From contig JBGCGF010000015.1 in NCBI GenBank assembly GCA_045110575.1, forward strand, positions 1 to 64,000: a stretch of DNA of 64,000 nucleotides, given 5' to 3'. Under the pieces are notes generated by a model that saw nothing but the letters and a program-made list of their open reading frames with translations, was not told where the DNA came from and did not search any database. A program made the position numbers and the translations under genes. Positions 9,200 to 18,227 of the stretch are shown piece after piece; within the stretch, counting starts at the first letter, position 1, and each line of letters begins with the position of its first letter. Source of the DNA: CALDTK01 sp045110575 (lineage in GTDB: Bacteria > Bacteroidota > Bacteroidia > Chitinophagales > Saprospiraceae).

Positions 9200-10072
9200 C
9201 TAAGTCTTCTTTACTCCTCAATTCATAATGTACTCGTACGACTGCCAACCTCTACTAAATGCTTGTCTAAGGATATTAGGGTCTTCTTTGAGCCTAGTAT
9301 ATCGCCCTTTTATATAAGCGACGTTGTTATTGTCATCTACCTCCAGTCAGAACGCTTTAGCCAAATACATGGCACATGCTTCCGCACATAGTTCCTCGCG
9401 GCTGTATTGCTCTGTTCTGAATTTGGTTGGGTTCATTACGTCTTCTCTATTCAATCTAGTAGTGTGTCATACGGAATGTCATAGCTCATGGCCTAGGGTA
9501 TAGAGGTAGTCATGTTCTGTAAAGAAGATGTGTTTTGGTGGCATCTCTACTAAGTCCTTTGACGGGCTATACGATGGTCAACCTCAAACTGTAAACTGTG
9601 GTCAACCGTTCTTGATGTAGTCTCTCAATACTTGAATGTCAGGCATCGGTGGAGCGTCTACTATACTTTCTGCTACCTGTTCATCTGTGAGTGTTGTCTG
9701 GGAGATGTTGAACTCTCTAAAGGTCTTACTGGAGAACATAGTCACGTTCCCTTCCTTGTCAGCTTTAGGGTTTCAAGGGTCATTCTTCTTGAAAGGTTTG
9801 TAGTGCCTTACTGGAGTAGCCTTCTCTCATTTCCTTACCATCCCTCCAGCTTTCTTGATCGCATTGAACGTTGCTCGATAAGGTTCTGCATACTTGTTCT
9901 TGTTCGCTACATAGGATAGGATGAGTTGGTTCAATCAGCTAAATGCTTTCATTGTAGCGAGTGAAGTTTGCATCTTGAAGGCTGTATGCTTCGGGTGTCG
10001 CTGGGCTACTCAATCCTTTAGACTCTCTATCACATCGTCTATTACTTCATCGTACAGGTCGGGCTTTTTCAT
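9200..10072 (-). CDS. ArdC-like antirestriction/zincin metallopeptidase protein (TGA=Gly)
   Basis: 290 residues with 11 in-frame TGA. The N-terminal half resembles the ArdC ssDNA-binding region (AFSGLNQLIL, then KGEKATPVRHY). The C-terminal zincin domain has YTLGHELGHSVGHTTRLNR near residues 191-209: HELGH zinc ligands followed by the family-typical GH..RLNR. Two TGA codons supply the Gly inside HELGH and before the third His. A downstream EELCAEACAMYL helix is also typical. ArdC proteins shield incoming DNA from type I/II restriction. It ends in TAG. Confidence 0.92.
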
Positions 10073-10326
10073 AGTCGGTTCAGTCACTAAATACGCTCGA
10101 CTTTAACCACTTTATGAGTAGTGTCAAGGCACATTACAGGGCTGATTACTGGCGTATATCGTAAGTGGCTGATTGACAGTAGATAGGGTAGTGTTGAGCA
10201 CCTGACCTCTTCGTCATTCTTCCTCATCCTCTTTACCTCAAGAGAAGCTCCTCTTTTATCTCATTCCTCCTTATGGATAATTTCATTCTGTTTGGGTTCT
10301 TGTCTCTAGTGGGACTATGATTCCTT
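10073..10326. promoter_or_regulatory. Divergent intergenic region between the left and right early operons
   Basis: 254 bases separate the start codons of the leftward ArdC-like gene and the rightward Mrr-like gene, so promoters for both must lie here. No tRNA and no gene of reasonable length was found in it. Operators cannot be assigned by eye. Confidence 0.5.
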
Positions 10327-10734
10327 ATGCTTTTATGGAGCAAGTACAGTAATGCTGACAAGAAGCTAGCGGGGAAATGAGACCATAGAGAATTTGAGTT
10401 TTACTGCGCTAGGTTCTTGAGATGTAGAGGCTACTTGTTTTGTAAGGTCATGGCTTGAGTAGCGGATGGATGAATTGACGTTGTAGCTCGAAGGTTTGGA
10501 ATCATCAAGTACGTTATCCAATGCAAGCGTTACCCTAACGCCAAGGTGTGACCAAATGTGGTAAAACAGATATGCTATGATGCTCGTAAGCATGCAGTTA
10601 TTCCATACATATGGAACGCTCAACCCTGACTGATGATTTACGGGAACTATACTAGTGGGGTAGTGAAAGAGGCAAAAGCAGGATGATGCAAGCTTTGGAC
10701 GTTCAAGCCTATTAAAGGTAAGTTCAAGAAGTAA
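10327..10734 (+). CDS. Mrr-like PD-(D/E)xK endonuclease (TGA=Gly)
   Basis: 135 residues including six in-frame TGA. The order FEFYCARFLRCRGY, then DGGIDVVA, then IKYVIQCKRYPN matches the Mrr_cat fold. Asp of GGID and QxK of IQCKRY are the catalytic residues, and a TGA provides one Gly of DGGID. Mrr-type nucleases cut modified or foreign DNA. Here it could help degrade host DNA or process phage DNA. The start at 10327 is the most upstream in-frame ATG before a poorly coding stretch. Confidence 0.85.
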
Positions 10735-10781
10735 GCTATATTTGAAGGGCGACGAGAACAGATTTACCCTTCAAAGGAAAG

Positions 10782-11120
10782 ATGACTATTGACGCTACAG
10801 AGTTGAAGAACCTACTGTCAAACGTGACAATTCAAGGCTTTACTCACTATCTAAAAGGCGAACCTCAGCGTTTCGTGATTGCCCTTACTGATAACGCCAC
10901 GTTTACTTTTGACTGACTGCAAGAACAGATAGAGTATTACGGAAGTTATTGGGACACACTCACGGTTGGATGACGAAGATCACCAACGTGAGACATCTAC
11001 ATTGACATCGGTACTGCTACAGATGATCGAGCAACAGCCAAACAACTTGGACTCAGGTATAGACAAGCTGAAATCCGAGATAGCATTTTAGAAGAGAGCA
11101 TCCCTAGAGTTAAGCGATAG
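10782..11120 (+). CDS. Hypothetical phage protein (TGA=Gly)
   Basis: 112 residues with three in-frame TGA. An A/G-rich AAAGGAAAG precedes the ATG. Mostly beta-type sequence (RFVIALTDNATFTFDGL) with a basic C-terminus (SIPRVKR). No family is recognised. It is the second gene of the rightward early operon. Confidence 0.7.
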
Positions 11121-11265
11121 CGGTAGGAGCTTCGGCTCTTATTGAAATGAGATGATCGTTCTCAATGTTTGCCAATTCTGATTGGTCAATTACTTCTCCA
11201 GTGTTTAGGTCTGTGATTGTCATGTGAATTAGTAGTGTTAAACTGACCTATAGTATATGTAATTG

Positions 11266-11379
11266 ATGGGAAATCACAAGAGAGATATAGCTGAATTTTT
11301 CGCACCATTCCTAGGGTTTCTCTTAGTTCTCCTATGTATCGTTGCAGTAGGTAAATGGATATATGTCAACCTCTTTTAA
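11266..11379 (+). CDS. 37-residue single-span membrane peptide
   Basis: A short polar N-terminus, one long hydrophobic helix (FLGFLLVLLCIVAVG) and a basic/aromatic end. No in-frame TGA. Its position among small early genes suggests a phage product acting on the host membrane, but this is inference. Confidence 0.55.
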   Translation: MGNHKRDIAEFFAPFLGFLLVLLCIVAVGKWIYVNLF

Positions 11380-11483
11380 GATCGTATTGTCTTTTGCTCT
11401 TGCAATGAGACAAAATAGTCTTATAGTTAGGTTAATCAAGAAGTAGGAAGCTACTAATTGACCTTTACACCCTATGCAATACA

Positions 11484-11702
11484 ATGCACGTATTACAAGA
11501 AATCAAAGACCTCTGTGAAGCTAAAGGCTACACCTACAAGCTATCTAACTGAACAGCGATTATCAGTCAGTGATGACACTATGTAGGGTACGCCAAGCAA
11601 GAAGAATATAGAGATGCGCAGACATGACTATCAATGTACACATTCGCACCATTTGTCTACAAGAAGCTCAGGGCTGACTATAACGACTTCTTTGCATGCT
11701 AA
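11484..11702 (+). CDS. Hypothetical protein (TGA=Gly)
   Basis: 72 residues with four in-frame TGA, including a TGA-TGA pair. It is preceded by TTGACC ... TACAAT, a possible promoter. The sequence (KGYTYKLSNGTAIISQGGHY) suggests a small beta fold. No family is recognised. Confidence 0.65.
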
Positions 11703-11713
11703 CAGTTAAGAAA

Positions 11714-11935
11714 ATGAGAGAGATGACTGACCCTAACACTATCGCAGACAGATATGGGGTCGCTCAATCCTATGCCCGTAAGATCATTAGATGACACCTG
11801 CCAGAGAAGAGACAAGTATGCCGAGATAAGAGAATACTGGACGATATGATAGTAGACCTACATGGTCTAGGTTTATACCTTACACACGAACACTGATGAA
11901 CTCATACAAGAAATACTGCCCAAATGTCCGACTAG
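11714..11935 (+). CDS. Small helix-turn-helix protein (TGA=Gly)
   Basis: 73 residues. TIADRYGVAQSYARKIIRGHLP near residues 9-30 has the spacing of a helix-turn-helix, suggesting a DNA-binding regulator. One clear internal TGA precedes two near the end. The reading passes a TGA-TGA at 11894 and ends in TAG, overlapping the next gene by 40 bases. If TGA were stop, it would end exactly in a TGATG overlap with the next start, so the C-terminal end is ambiguous. Confidence 0.6.
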
Positions 11936-12540
11936 CTGAATGCGATGTAGAGCAAATAAAAGGAGCCATTATTGAGATCGAAAACAAATACTGAAAAACT
12001 AACGAGCACTACATACATAACCGTATTGGTAGCAAGTGATGAAAATTCTACTACTCAATTACGAGAGTAGACGGGATGAATGCACAAGAGTATGCAAAGA
12101 AGAAGGCCGAAAAATACTCTTGATACGCTGATAGTGCAAACGCTAGAAGCAACGCTCACTACAAAGAGTCAAACAGAGATAGAGGTTTTCTTTCTCTAGC
12201 TGAACCTATCAAGGTAGGACACCACAGCGAAAAAAGACACAGAAAGGCAATAGACCGTGCATGGACTAAAATGGGTAAATCTGTAGAGGAAAGTGAAAAA
12301 GCTGGAAGGAATGAAGACAGAGCAAAATACTGGGAGGCAAAGAAAAATACTATCAACCTGTCTATGCCTGAGAGTCTCAAGTACTGGGAATGGAAAGTGT
12401 CCATATTGACCGAAATACACAAAGAGATTAAGAACACTCCTCCAGCTAAAAGAGAACACTGATACGTTCTGACTTATGCGAACAAGAACTTGAAGAAAGC
12501 TACCAAGGAACTTGTATTAGCTAAGAAACTACGATCCTAA
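11896..12540 (+). CDS. DUF3560-like protein (TGA=Gly)
   Basis: 214 residues with five in-frame TGA. The central part PIKVGHHSEKRHRKAIDR and the following KAGRNEDRAKYWEAKKN closely resemble DUF3560, a family common next to ArdC-type antirestriction genes on plasmids and phages, whose activity is unknown. The N-terminal NKYGKTNEHYIHNRIGS region is separate. It ends in TAA overlapping a following ATG. Confidence 0.75.
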
Positions 12541-12577
12541 TGGAAGTACTTCTAGCACTATGTGTAATCACTTTATT

Positions 12578-12712
12578 ATGATACCGAGCCTAATTAAAAA
12601 ATGCAAAGGATGCGAAGGGAAAGGGTTCAATATGTACCCTCGATGATTCGCTTGAAGTAACGTTCCTGTTGAATGCATCTGATGTGGCTGAACTGGATAT
12701 ATAGAAATTTAA
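12578..12712 (+). CDS. DnaJ-type zinc-finger mini-protein (TGA=Gly)
   Basis: 44 residues with two CxxCxGxG repeats: CKGCEGKGF and CIGCGGTGY. The second repeat uses TGA for two of its Gly. This is the zinc-binding repeat of DnaJ-like proteins and of small phage regulators. It is too short for a chaperone and is probably a standalone zinc-ribbon protein. A 17-residue hydrophobic ORF (12540-12593) overlaps its start and may be a leader or spurious. Confidence 0.75.
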
Positions 12713-12758
12713 GAGAATGAGGAAGCCTTGCAACCTAGTAAGTGATGAGTATAGTATA

Positions 12759-12882
12759 GCTAACCACCACCGATCTAGGTTGGTGGTAGCAAGAACCGCT
12801 AATATGGTTGGTTGTAGAGGTCGAAGCCTACAAGTGACTACTCCTACAACCGCTTCGACACCGTGTCAAGCGGTTTTTGTTT
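12759..12882 (+). promoter_or_regulatory. Structured leader RNA with competing antiterminator and terminator
   Basis: Three structures are visible upstream of the replication gene. A strong hairpin spans 12759-12790. An 8-bp pairing GGTTGTAG (12810-12817) / CTACAACC (12844-12851) is possible. An intrinsic terminator lies at 12848-12875, with stem AACCGCTT.GACAC / GTGTC.AAGCGGTT followed by TTTTTGTTT. The second pairing uses the first bases of the terminator's 5' arm, so the two exclude each other, as in an attenuator or riboswitch. No tRNA fold or known riboswitch consensus is recognised. Confidence 0.65.
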
Positions 12883-12900
12883 ACCCTAAATTATTATTAA

Positions 12901-13827
12901 ATGGCTAAAAGAAGATACGTAAAAGACTCATTTTGGAGCGACCCACGAATTGAGTCTCTTGACCCACTTGAAAGGTATCTATACTTATACTTACTCACTA
13001 ACCAATACGTTTGAGTGTGTGGTATATACGAGATACCGATCAGGAGAATGTCGTACGAGACTTGAATAGAAAAAGACATGGTCGCAAAAATGTTGGCGAG
13101 ATTCCAAAACCAATGAAAAGCGTTCTTCTCTGATTGATTGATGCTGATAGTGAACTTTGTGAAGAATCAAAGCATCTCTACAGAGAGTGACAACTTGCGA
13201 AAGTGAGTATTGAGAGAGGTAAAGCAACTATGAACTGATAAGGTCAATAGAATAGCTAATATCGAAGGTGCTTACAAGGTGGTTGAAGGTGCTTACAAGG
13301 ACGTCCCAATACCTTACCTTACTTTACTTTACCCTACTTTACCTAACTCTACTTTTACAGAAAGTGATACACCTTCGGTAGACAGCAAAGCTGTGCAGTC
13401 TGGAAAATCTGATCTTCTTTGAAAATTCACAATCGCTATTTCTGATCAGAAAATAAAAGAAGGATGCGAAGCAAAAGATTTTCCCGCGCGCAAAATTCAT
13501 TGAAGCGCTAGTGTGAACGATGTGATAAAGGCTATTAGGGATAAAGTAGAGTGATACTGACTGGTGTACGATTGAGGTATGGACAGGAATTTTGCTAGTC
13601 ATGTGAACAGTAAGAAGCTATTAGCGGAGGCAGAGAAATACCAGTGTAAGAGTTGACTTGAGTATATCCTGTACGTAATAGATGCTAGTACACAAAGCGA
13701 CTTCCGAATCGGTAAGATTTGTTGACCTAAGAGTGCTTATCAGCAGAGAGCGAAAGTGCTCAACGATTTTCTAGCGAAGCAGTCAAAAGAAAAAGAGCAG
13801 GCCACTATAAGATACGACGTTTTTTAA
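12901..13827 (+). CDS. Phage replisome organiser / replication initiation protein (TGA=Gly)
   Basis: 308 residues with 15 or so in-frame TGA. The N-terminal 90 residues match the phage replication-organiser winged-helix family: FWSDPRIESLDPLERYLYLY, VGVCGIYEIP, FVKNQS. TGA encodes the Gly of CGIYEIP's neighbour and of ETGIE. A Ser/Thr-rich linker (around 130-165) leads to a C-terminal DnaD-like or helicase-loader region. It probably recruits the replicative helicase to the phage origin. Two copies of a 16-base repeat near 13267 encode EGAYK twice. The leader RNA lies directly upstream. Confidence 0.85.
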
Positions 13828-13845
13828 TCCTTACACCAATTTGTT

Positions 13846-14175
13846 ATGACCAACATAATGGTACACACCAAGCTTTACAAGCTAGAATTGAAATGATGAG
13901 ACAGTTACCAGTTACCTGAACAGCTTTGAGAGCACCTGAAAAAGGATTTGCTCAAAGGAACTTCACAGTTTATTGAACTATGAAACATGGTAGTGAACCG
14001 TTTCGAGATTAAGAGACTATCACTGATCGAGGCTACCAACGAACTAGAAGCCTACATCATGTGACAACCCAAGGCAATGCGTGATAAGATAGAAACCTAC
14101 GCCAAGTCGTCTTGAATTACATGGAAATCTATAGATCATGTAAGCAACTTTATCCAAGATAATACTGATGCCTAA
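13846..14175 (+). CDS. Hypothetical protein next to replication genes (TGA=Gly)
   Basis: 109 residues with six in-frame TGA, including a tandem TGA-TGA. Alpha/beta sequence (KLYKLELKGGDSYQLPEQL) with no recognised family. It overlaps the next gene by 8 bases, so the two are probably translated together. Confidence 0.7.
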
Positions 14176-14575
14176 AGTACCAAAGAAATGAACCTCAAGC
14201 CGATACCGTTACAAGTCCATAACTATGGCTAAGACAATCGCAAAGCACCTAGATAAATACACTTGTCAGAGATGTTGAAAAAGAGACAGGAAGCATTGAG
14301 GCTCTGTGAAGTTCATAGACTGATCTCATGTAGTGCCCGTGAGTGCTAGCGGTAAACTAGCAAGCGAACCACTTAATATCAAAGCTTTGTGTAGGTCTTG
14401 TCACATGTACCGACGGCATGCCCACCCAACAGCAGCTAAAGAATGGTTTACTGAGAAACGACCATGAAGACTTGAGAAGATCAAAGCACTAGACGAACTT
14501 AGATCGCTAGGTATTGTGTTCTGGAGAGATCGCTATGAATACCTAAAACAAGAAATGAGAAGGCTTAGTATATAG
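14168..14575 (+). CDS. HNH / NinG-like recombination endonuclease (TGA=Gly)
   Basis: 135 residues with five in-frame TGA. YTCQRCGKRD is the first zinc knuckle, DGSHVVPVS carries the catalytic His, and NIKALCRSCHMYRRHAHP is the second zinc knuckle with the terminal His. The Gly after CQRC is TGA. The layout matches NinG/Rap-type and HNH nucleases that process recombination intermediates in phage replication regions. Confidence 0.85.
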
Positions 14576-14585
14576 ATAATGTCAA

Positions 14586-14630
14586 CCCTATTTGCATAAT
14601 ATACTTGCAATCACTGTAGATAGCAGTATG
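14586..14630 (+). promoter_or_regulatory. Possible promoter
   Basis: TTGCAA, a 16-base spacer and TATGAT lie in the gap between 14575 and 14662. The gap and the sigma-70-like spacing support transcription start for the following gene; the match is not exact. Confidence 0.4.
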
Positions 14631-14661
14631 ATTTTATCACTTTAGAAGTAGCCAACAGCAA

Positions 14662-15030
14662 ATGCCAACACTATGAACACTAGTGAGTTACATTACAGAT
14701 AATACATGAGAAGAGTTTCTAGGTTACTTCGTATGATACAAAGCATGAATGGCGATTATTGAAAACCTCGATAGAGAATACGGGTTCACAAAAATCTGAA
14801 TGCATCTTCCCGAATATAAGTCTGTAGCCTCTGGAAGATATGTCCGATCAGGCGAATACAAAGACATGAGTTGAATAGAAACACATATTGTGAAGCAATC
14901 AAAGCCAAAAAAGAAATTACGGACGTGAGCAACTCAAATGGCATACTCATTAGCTGATAAGGATTCGAACGCAAAACTCGTCAATCAGATACGCCGTCAA
15001 GGGGCTTATAATGGTAAAAAGAAGTCTTAA
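14662..15030 (+). CDS. Hypothetical protein (TGA=Gly)
   Basis: 122 residues with seven in-frame TGA. Contains EEFLGYFVGYKAGMAII and a lysine-rich end. No family is recognised. A short ATG here at 14692 reads only nine codons, so the longer frame is chosen. Confidence 0.7.
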
Positions 15031-15190
15031 AACGCTATGTGTCAACCTAAGACCCTAAAAAACCTGCATGATAATTTCATAAAGGATAGATGTCGCTTAG
15101 CCCCACGATACAGGACTGTTATGCACCTACAGGTTCTATAGCCGTTCGAGTCGGCAAGGTTTGCAATCATTTACACTTACAAATATTATT

Positions 15191-16063
15191 ATGCCATTCG
15201 TAACGCCACCAAACCCAAACAAGGGTAAAGAGCTACCAGAGGCTTCAACTTATGTATGAAGAGTTTATTCAGTAGTGCATCAATGAACTACCCACGGTAG
15301 GTTCTGACCACAAAACCAGATGATCTTCAGAGTAGAACTTCCTACAGAACTAACAGTATTCAAGCCTGAGAACGGGGAGCAGCCGTTTGCGGTAAACGTC
15401 TACGTTAGAGTAAACGATGCAGTCTGAGCACAAACGTACAACTTACTCAAAGCACTGTGAGCAATCACAGCAGAGGAAGACAAGAAGTACCTAAAAGAAA
15501 AAGAAGAGAAAAAAGATCAGACCTACTTACTCGTAAACCACATCGAGAAAGCGGCATGATGAGTATGTAATATTACGGTATCACATAATGAAGGAAAGAA
15601 CGGTATGATGTACTTGAATGCTAAGGCTACAGACATGAAGCCAGCAGTGAAGTGATCTACAGTTCCAGACCAGATCAACGAATCACAGTTCTTCTTTATG
15701 GATGCTACTTATTACCAGAACTGGATGCCTAAGGCTGATAAACCAGAAGAAGATGAACTAAGGTTATTCTACTGCGAGAATGTGACGGTACATTGAGACA
15801 TTGGAAAGCTACTAGAGTTTCAAGCGGACAAAGTAGCTGAATCATGGGAATGGAACTCACACAAGAAAGATACAGCATTTCCTCCTAAGTGAGTAGATGA
15901 ATACTTGAGATCTACTTGAGTTGATCCAGAAGCTATGAACGAAGCAGAAATGCAATAAGCACAAGCGGAATGAGAACATGAAGCTATGCAAAAAGAGCAA
16001 GCTGAACAGAAACAACAAGAAGATGCTGATAGACAAGCAGAAGCTGAACAAATGCCGTTCTAG
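15191..16063 (+). CDS. ssDNA-binding-like phage protein with an in-frame TAA (TGA=Gly)
   Basis: 290 codons. The N-terminal part (PEASTYVGRVYSVVHQGTTH) and the central beta-rich region resemble phage ssDNA-binding proteins. After codon 255 a TAA (15956-15958) interrupts the frame, yet coding continues for 34 more codons rich in Gln and Glu and ends in QMPF, like the acidic C-terminal tips of SSB proteins. CAA to TAA is a single-base change in a Gln-rich stretch. Either the tail is lost by mutation or TAA is read through. There are about 12 in-frame TGA. Confidence 0.75.
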
Positions 16064-16113
16064 CCACCCAAGGGGAGAGTGACAGTCTCCTTTTATTTTA
16101 CACAAGTTATCAA

Positions 16114-16563
16114 ATGACAATACAAGAACTAATAGACATTCAAGATTCCCTTATGAATAAAATCGGGCAGATGCCAGACCCAAACGACTTTACAAACTTT
16201 GCTTATAACAAAGTAAAACTTGCAATAGCTACTCACTGACTCAGAGCTGAAAAAGACCGCCTTAAATTATCTTATACTCAATCGGTACAGCACGAGATAC
16301 ATGTATTAACTATGCCTACTAAATGACCTGACTGAAAAACAATAAAAGGCAAAGCTGTCAACCAATCGAAAATCGAAGCTGAATTAAAATATGTAAAACA
16401 AGAAGAACAGTATAAGGAAGCGGAGAGAAATCATAAACTAGCTGAAACACTAATGAGCGCCTATAAAGACTTTCTCGATGCAGCTAAGTATGAACACAAG
16501 TGCTCTCTATCAGAATCGATTACGCACGCTCAACATTGATGAGACGACAGCCTTCCATTTTAG
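16114..16563 (+). CDS. Hypothetical replication-associated protein with SSB-like tip (TGA=Gly)
   Basis: 149 residues with five in-frame TGA. Predicted mostly helical with a long charged coil (KYVKQEEQYKEAERNHKLAE). The C-terminus GGDDSLPF mimics the acidic tip by which SSB proteins bind partner enzymes. It follows the SSB-like gene, suggesting work at the replication fork. The family is not recognised. Confidence 0.72.
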
Positions 16564-16576
16564 TAATTAGACCAAC

Positions 16577-16801
16577 ATGAAAAGATACACCATAACAGAC
16601 CTTGAAGCCTATGAGGAAGAAGTTGATAGAATCCTACAATCTCATTGATACTCTACTGCCTATCGTCATCTAGACGACATCATAGGACTAAGCGAGAGTA
16701 ACTACTACAGATCAAGAATGCAGTGACGAGTAGGTAAGAGTACCTATAAGGTACTCAAGAGATACGGAGCGGATTTATCGCTATTTGTATCAGATGAATA
16801 A
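16577..16801 (+). CDS. Small helix-rich, possibly DNA-binding protein (TGA=Gly)
   Basis: 74 residues with two in-frame TGA. The pattern GLSESNYYRSRMQGRVGKSTYKVLKRYG resembles a helix-turn-helix of small phage regulators. It overlaps the next gene by 8 bases. Confidence 0.65.
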
Positions 16802-17096
16802 GCCACCAATTGAGGAATGTATGAGAGCGAGACTGACAGCATACAGTACGGATCTGAATGAGATCAAGCGAGATGTGATAGATATGCTAAGAGCACAATG
16901 ATACCATGAGAGGCAAATAGTGATATGATGATTAGACAGATGCCACAGAAAAGTGATAGAGATTGAGAGTAATAACCTCCAGACAAAGATAGACCCCCGC
17001 TATGTAGAGGACTACAACAATAGGGTAAGAGGAAAACAGGAAGCCAAAGCAGTAGAGACGAGAGGAAAATCAACGTACGACCCTGAGTATTTTTAA
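16794..17096 (+). CDS. Hypothetical protein (TGA=Gly)
   Basis: 100 residues with three in-frame TGA. Highly charged, with a helical N-terminal half and a basic tail. No family is recognised. It overlaps the preceding gene, which supports the frame. Confidence 0.65.
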
Positions 17097-17111
17097 CACA
17101 CTCATCACACC

Positions 17112-17609
17112 ATGAACACACTAGAAATAACAGCAACGCTAATCCTAGCTAGAAAATACTGAATGAGTAATAGAGAAATGGCGAAGATATTAGGACTATG
17201 AGTCTGACAGGTCAGTAGACTATTCAATAACAAGATAGTGAATCCTCGCAAGACAACTATTGCGTGAATGGAGAAGCTCAAGACTCACGTCATGTGATTA
17301 AGAACTTACGAGTGACTAGAACAACCAGCAAAACAGATGGTAGACAAATTGAAAACAACTGTAGAGGAAAGAGAAGCTCCAGAGCTAGAGAAAGAAGTAT
17401 GATTTATTTGATGAGGTTGTATGGAGTACATCTCTAGTAAGAAGACTAGCCAAGTTAATTGAGTCGCCTCCACTGAACAAGAAGCGGTAAAAGCAGTTAA
17501 AGAAAAATACTGACTAGTAAATGACTGATGGAAGTCATTCGGAGTAGGAGTATTGGTTTGATTTGTTTTCATAATGTGATATAGGATAGTTATCGCCTTA
17601 TCATCATAA
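17112..17609 (+). CDS. HTH protein with C-terminal membrane helix (TGA=Gly)
   Basis: 165 residues with 15 or so in-frame TGA. GMSNREMAKILGLGVGQVSRLFNN near residues 17-40 is a Cro/XRE-like or sigma-type helix-turn-helix. The C-terminal 30 residues form a membrane helix (SFGVGVLVGFVFIMG). A membrane-anchored DNA-binding protein is unusual. It could tether phage DNA or sense the envelope, but that is inference. Confidence 0.72.
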
Positions 17610-17680
17610 GGGTATTTACAAATATGAATCCGTTCTTACTATTACTTATACGATACATTTATTCGTAACCAACCAACAAC

Positions 17681-17902
17681 ATGAAACGACTTATTGCCAT
17701 TATCGCAGCTATTGCCTTCGTATTTATAATCGGAACAGAACTAGCACACTGACTATCGCCACAACATGAACTATCACTTCATCAAAAGCAATGAATAATA
17801 AAGAGCGTGAACCTCAGTTGCTGACACATCAAGTTAGACAACGTAAGAAAATCGTGCAAACTTTACCACTATGACCAGATACTCAATGCTGACAAAGACT
17901 AA
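17681..17902 (+). CDS. Small exported or membrane-anchored protein (TGA=Gly)
   Basis: 73 residues with three in-frame TGA. It begins with a signal-anchor (RLIAIIAAIAFVFIIG). The rest is polar with two Cys. Overlaps the next gene by 32 bases. Function unknown. Confidence 0.65.
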
Positions 17903-18227
17903 GCGACAATACGCTATTCCAGTCATGTGATTCCTACTATTAGTGATAGCTATCATGTGACTGATGCTGACCAACAAGACGCAGGCATTAGAAGATACTG
18001 AAAACACACTACAGCTAATAGAAGAAGAGCAGTCGAACAAAGTATCGTTTGACAGTCTCAATGACGATATACGCTCAGTTGATAACCAAATAATAAGCCG
18101 TAACGAGCTTACTGAGGAGCTAAATAGTATAGATAGAGCAATAAAGATAGATATTTGTAAAAGACTTTGAGTAAACGTAGCATACGACAATTTACCTTCT
18201 TGTGGAACACCGAATGAAACGAATTAA
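17871..18227 (+). CDS. Membrane protein with periplasmic coiled coil (TGA=Gly)
   Basis: 118 residues with three in-frame TGA. An N-terminal transmembrane helix (PVMGFLLLVIAIMGLML) is followed by a long helical region (about 45-100) with heptad character, and a C-terminal Cys. The shape resembles an inner-membrane spanin, but the lysis genes lie elsewhere (47.6-50.4 kb). Confidence 0.65.

Noticed and set aside
11110..11223. 37-codon minus-strand ORF overlapping the end of the gene at 10782
   Set aside because: It is short, lacks a recognised domain and overlaps an oppositely oriented gene; the GAGC-TTCG-GCTC hairpin inside it is as likely a terminator.
12793..12852. Structured RNA considered as a suppressor tRNA
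   Set aside because: No TTCRA T-loop and no TCA anticodon loop; the competing stem and terminator explain it better as an attenuator.
13267..13300. CRISPR-like direct repeat of 16 bases
   Set aside because: Only two copies, without a regular array, inside the replication gene where they encode EGAYK twice.
15037..15141. 34-codon ORF after 15030
   Set aside because: No TGA, no domain, and no overlap with neighbours; coding evidence is insufficient.
15095..15165. A T-arm-like sequence (GCCGTTCGAGTCGGC) suggesting a phage tRNA, possibly the TGA suppressor
   Set aside because: The anticodon arm and the 5' acceptor strand could not be found at the right distances and no TCA lies in a suitable loop; the hairpin alone is not a tRNA.
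12159..17572. Minus-strand hydrophobic ORFs rich in Ser, Phe and Leu across the early region
   Set aside because: They are antisense shadows of the recoded plus-strand genes, which show conserved motifs in the other frame.
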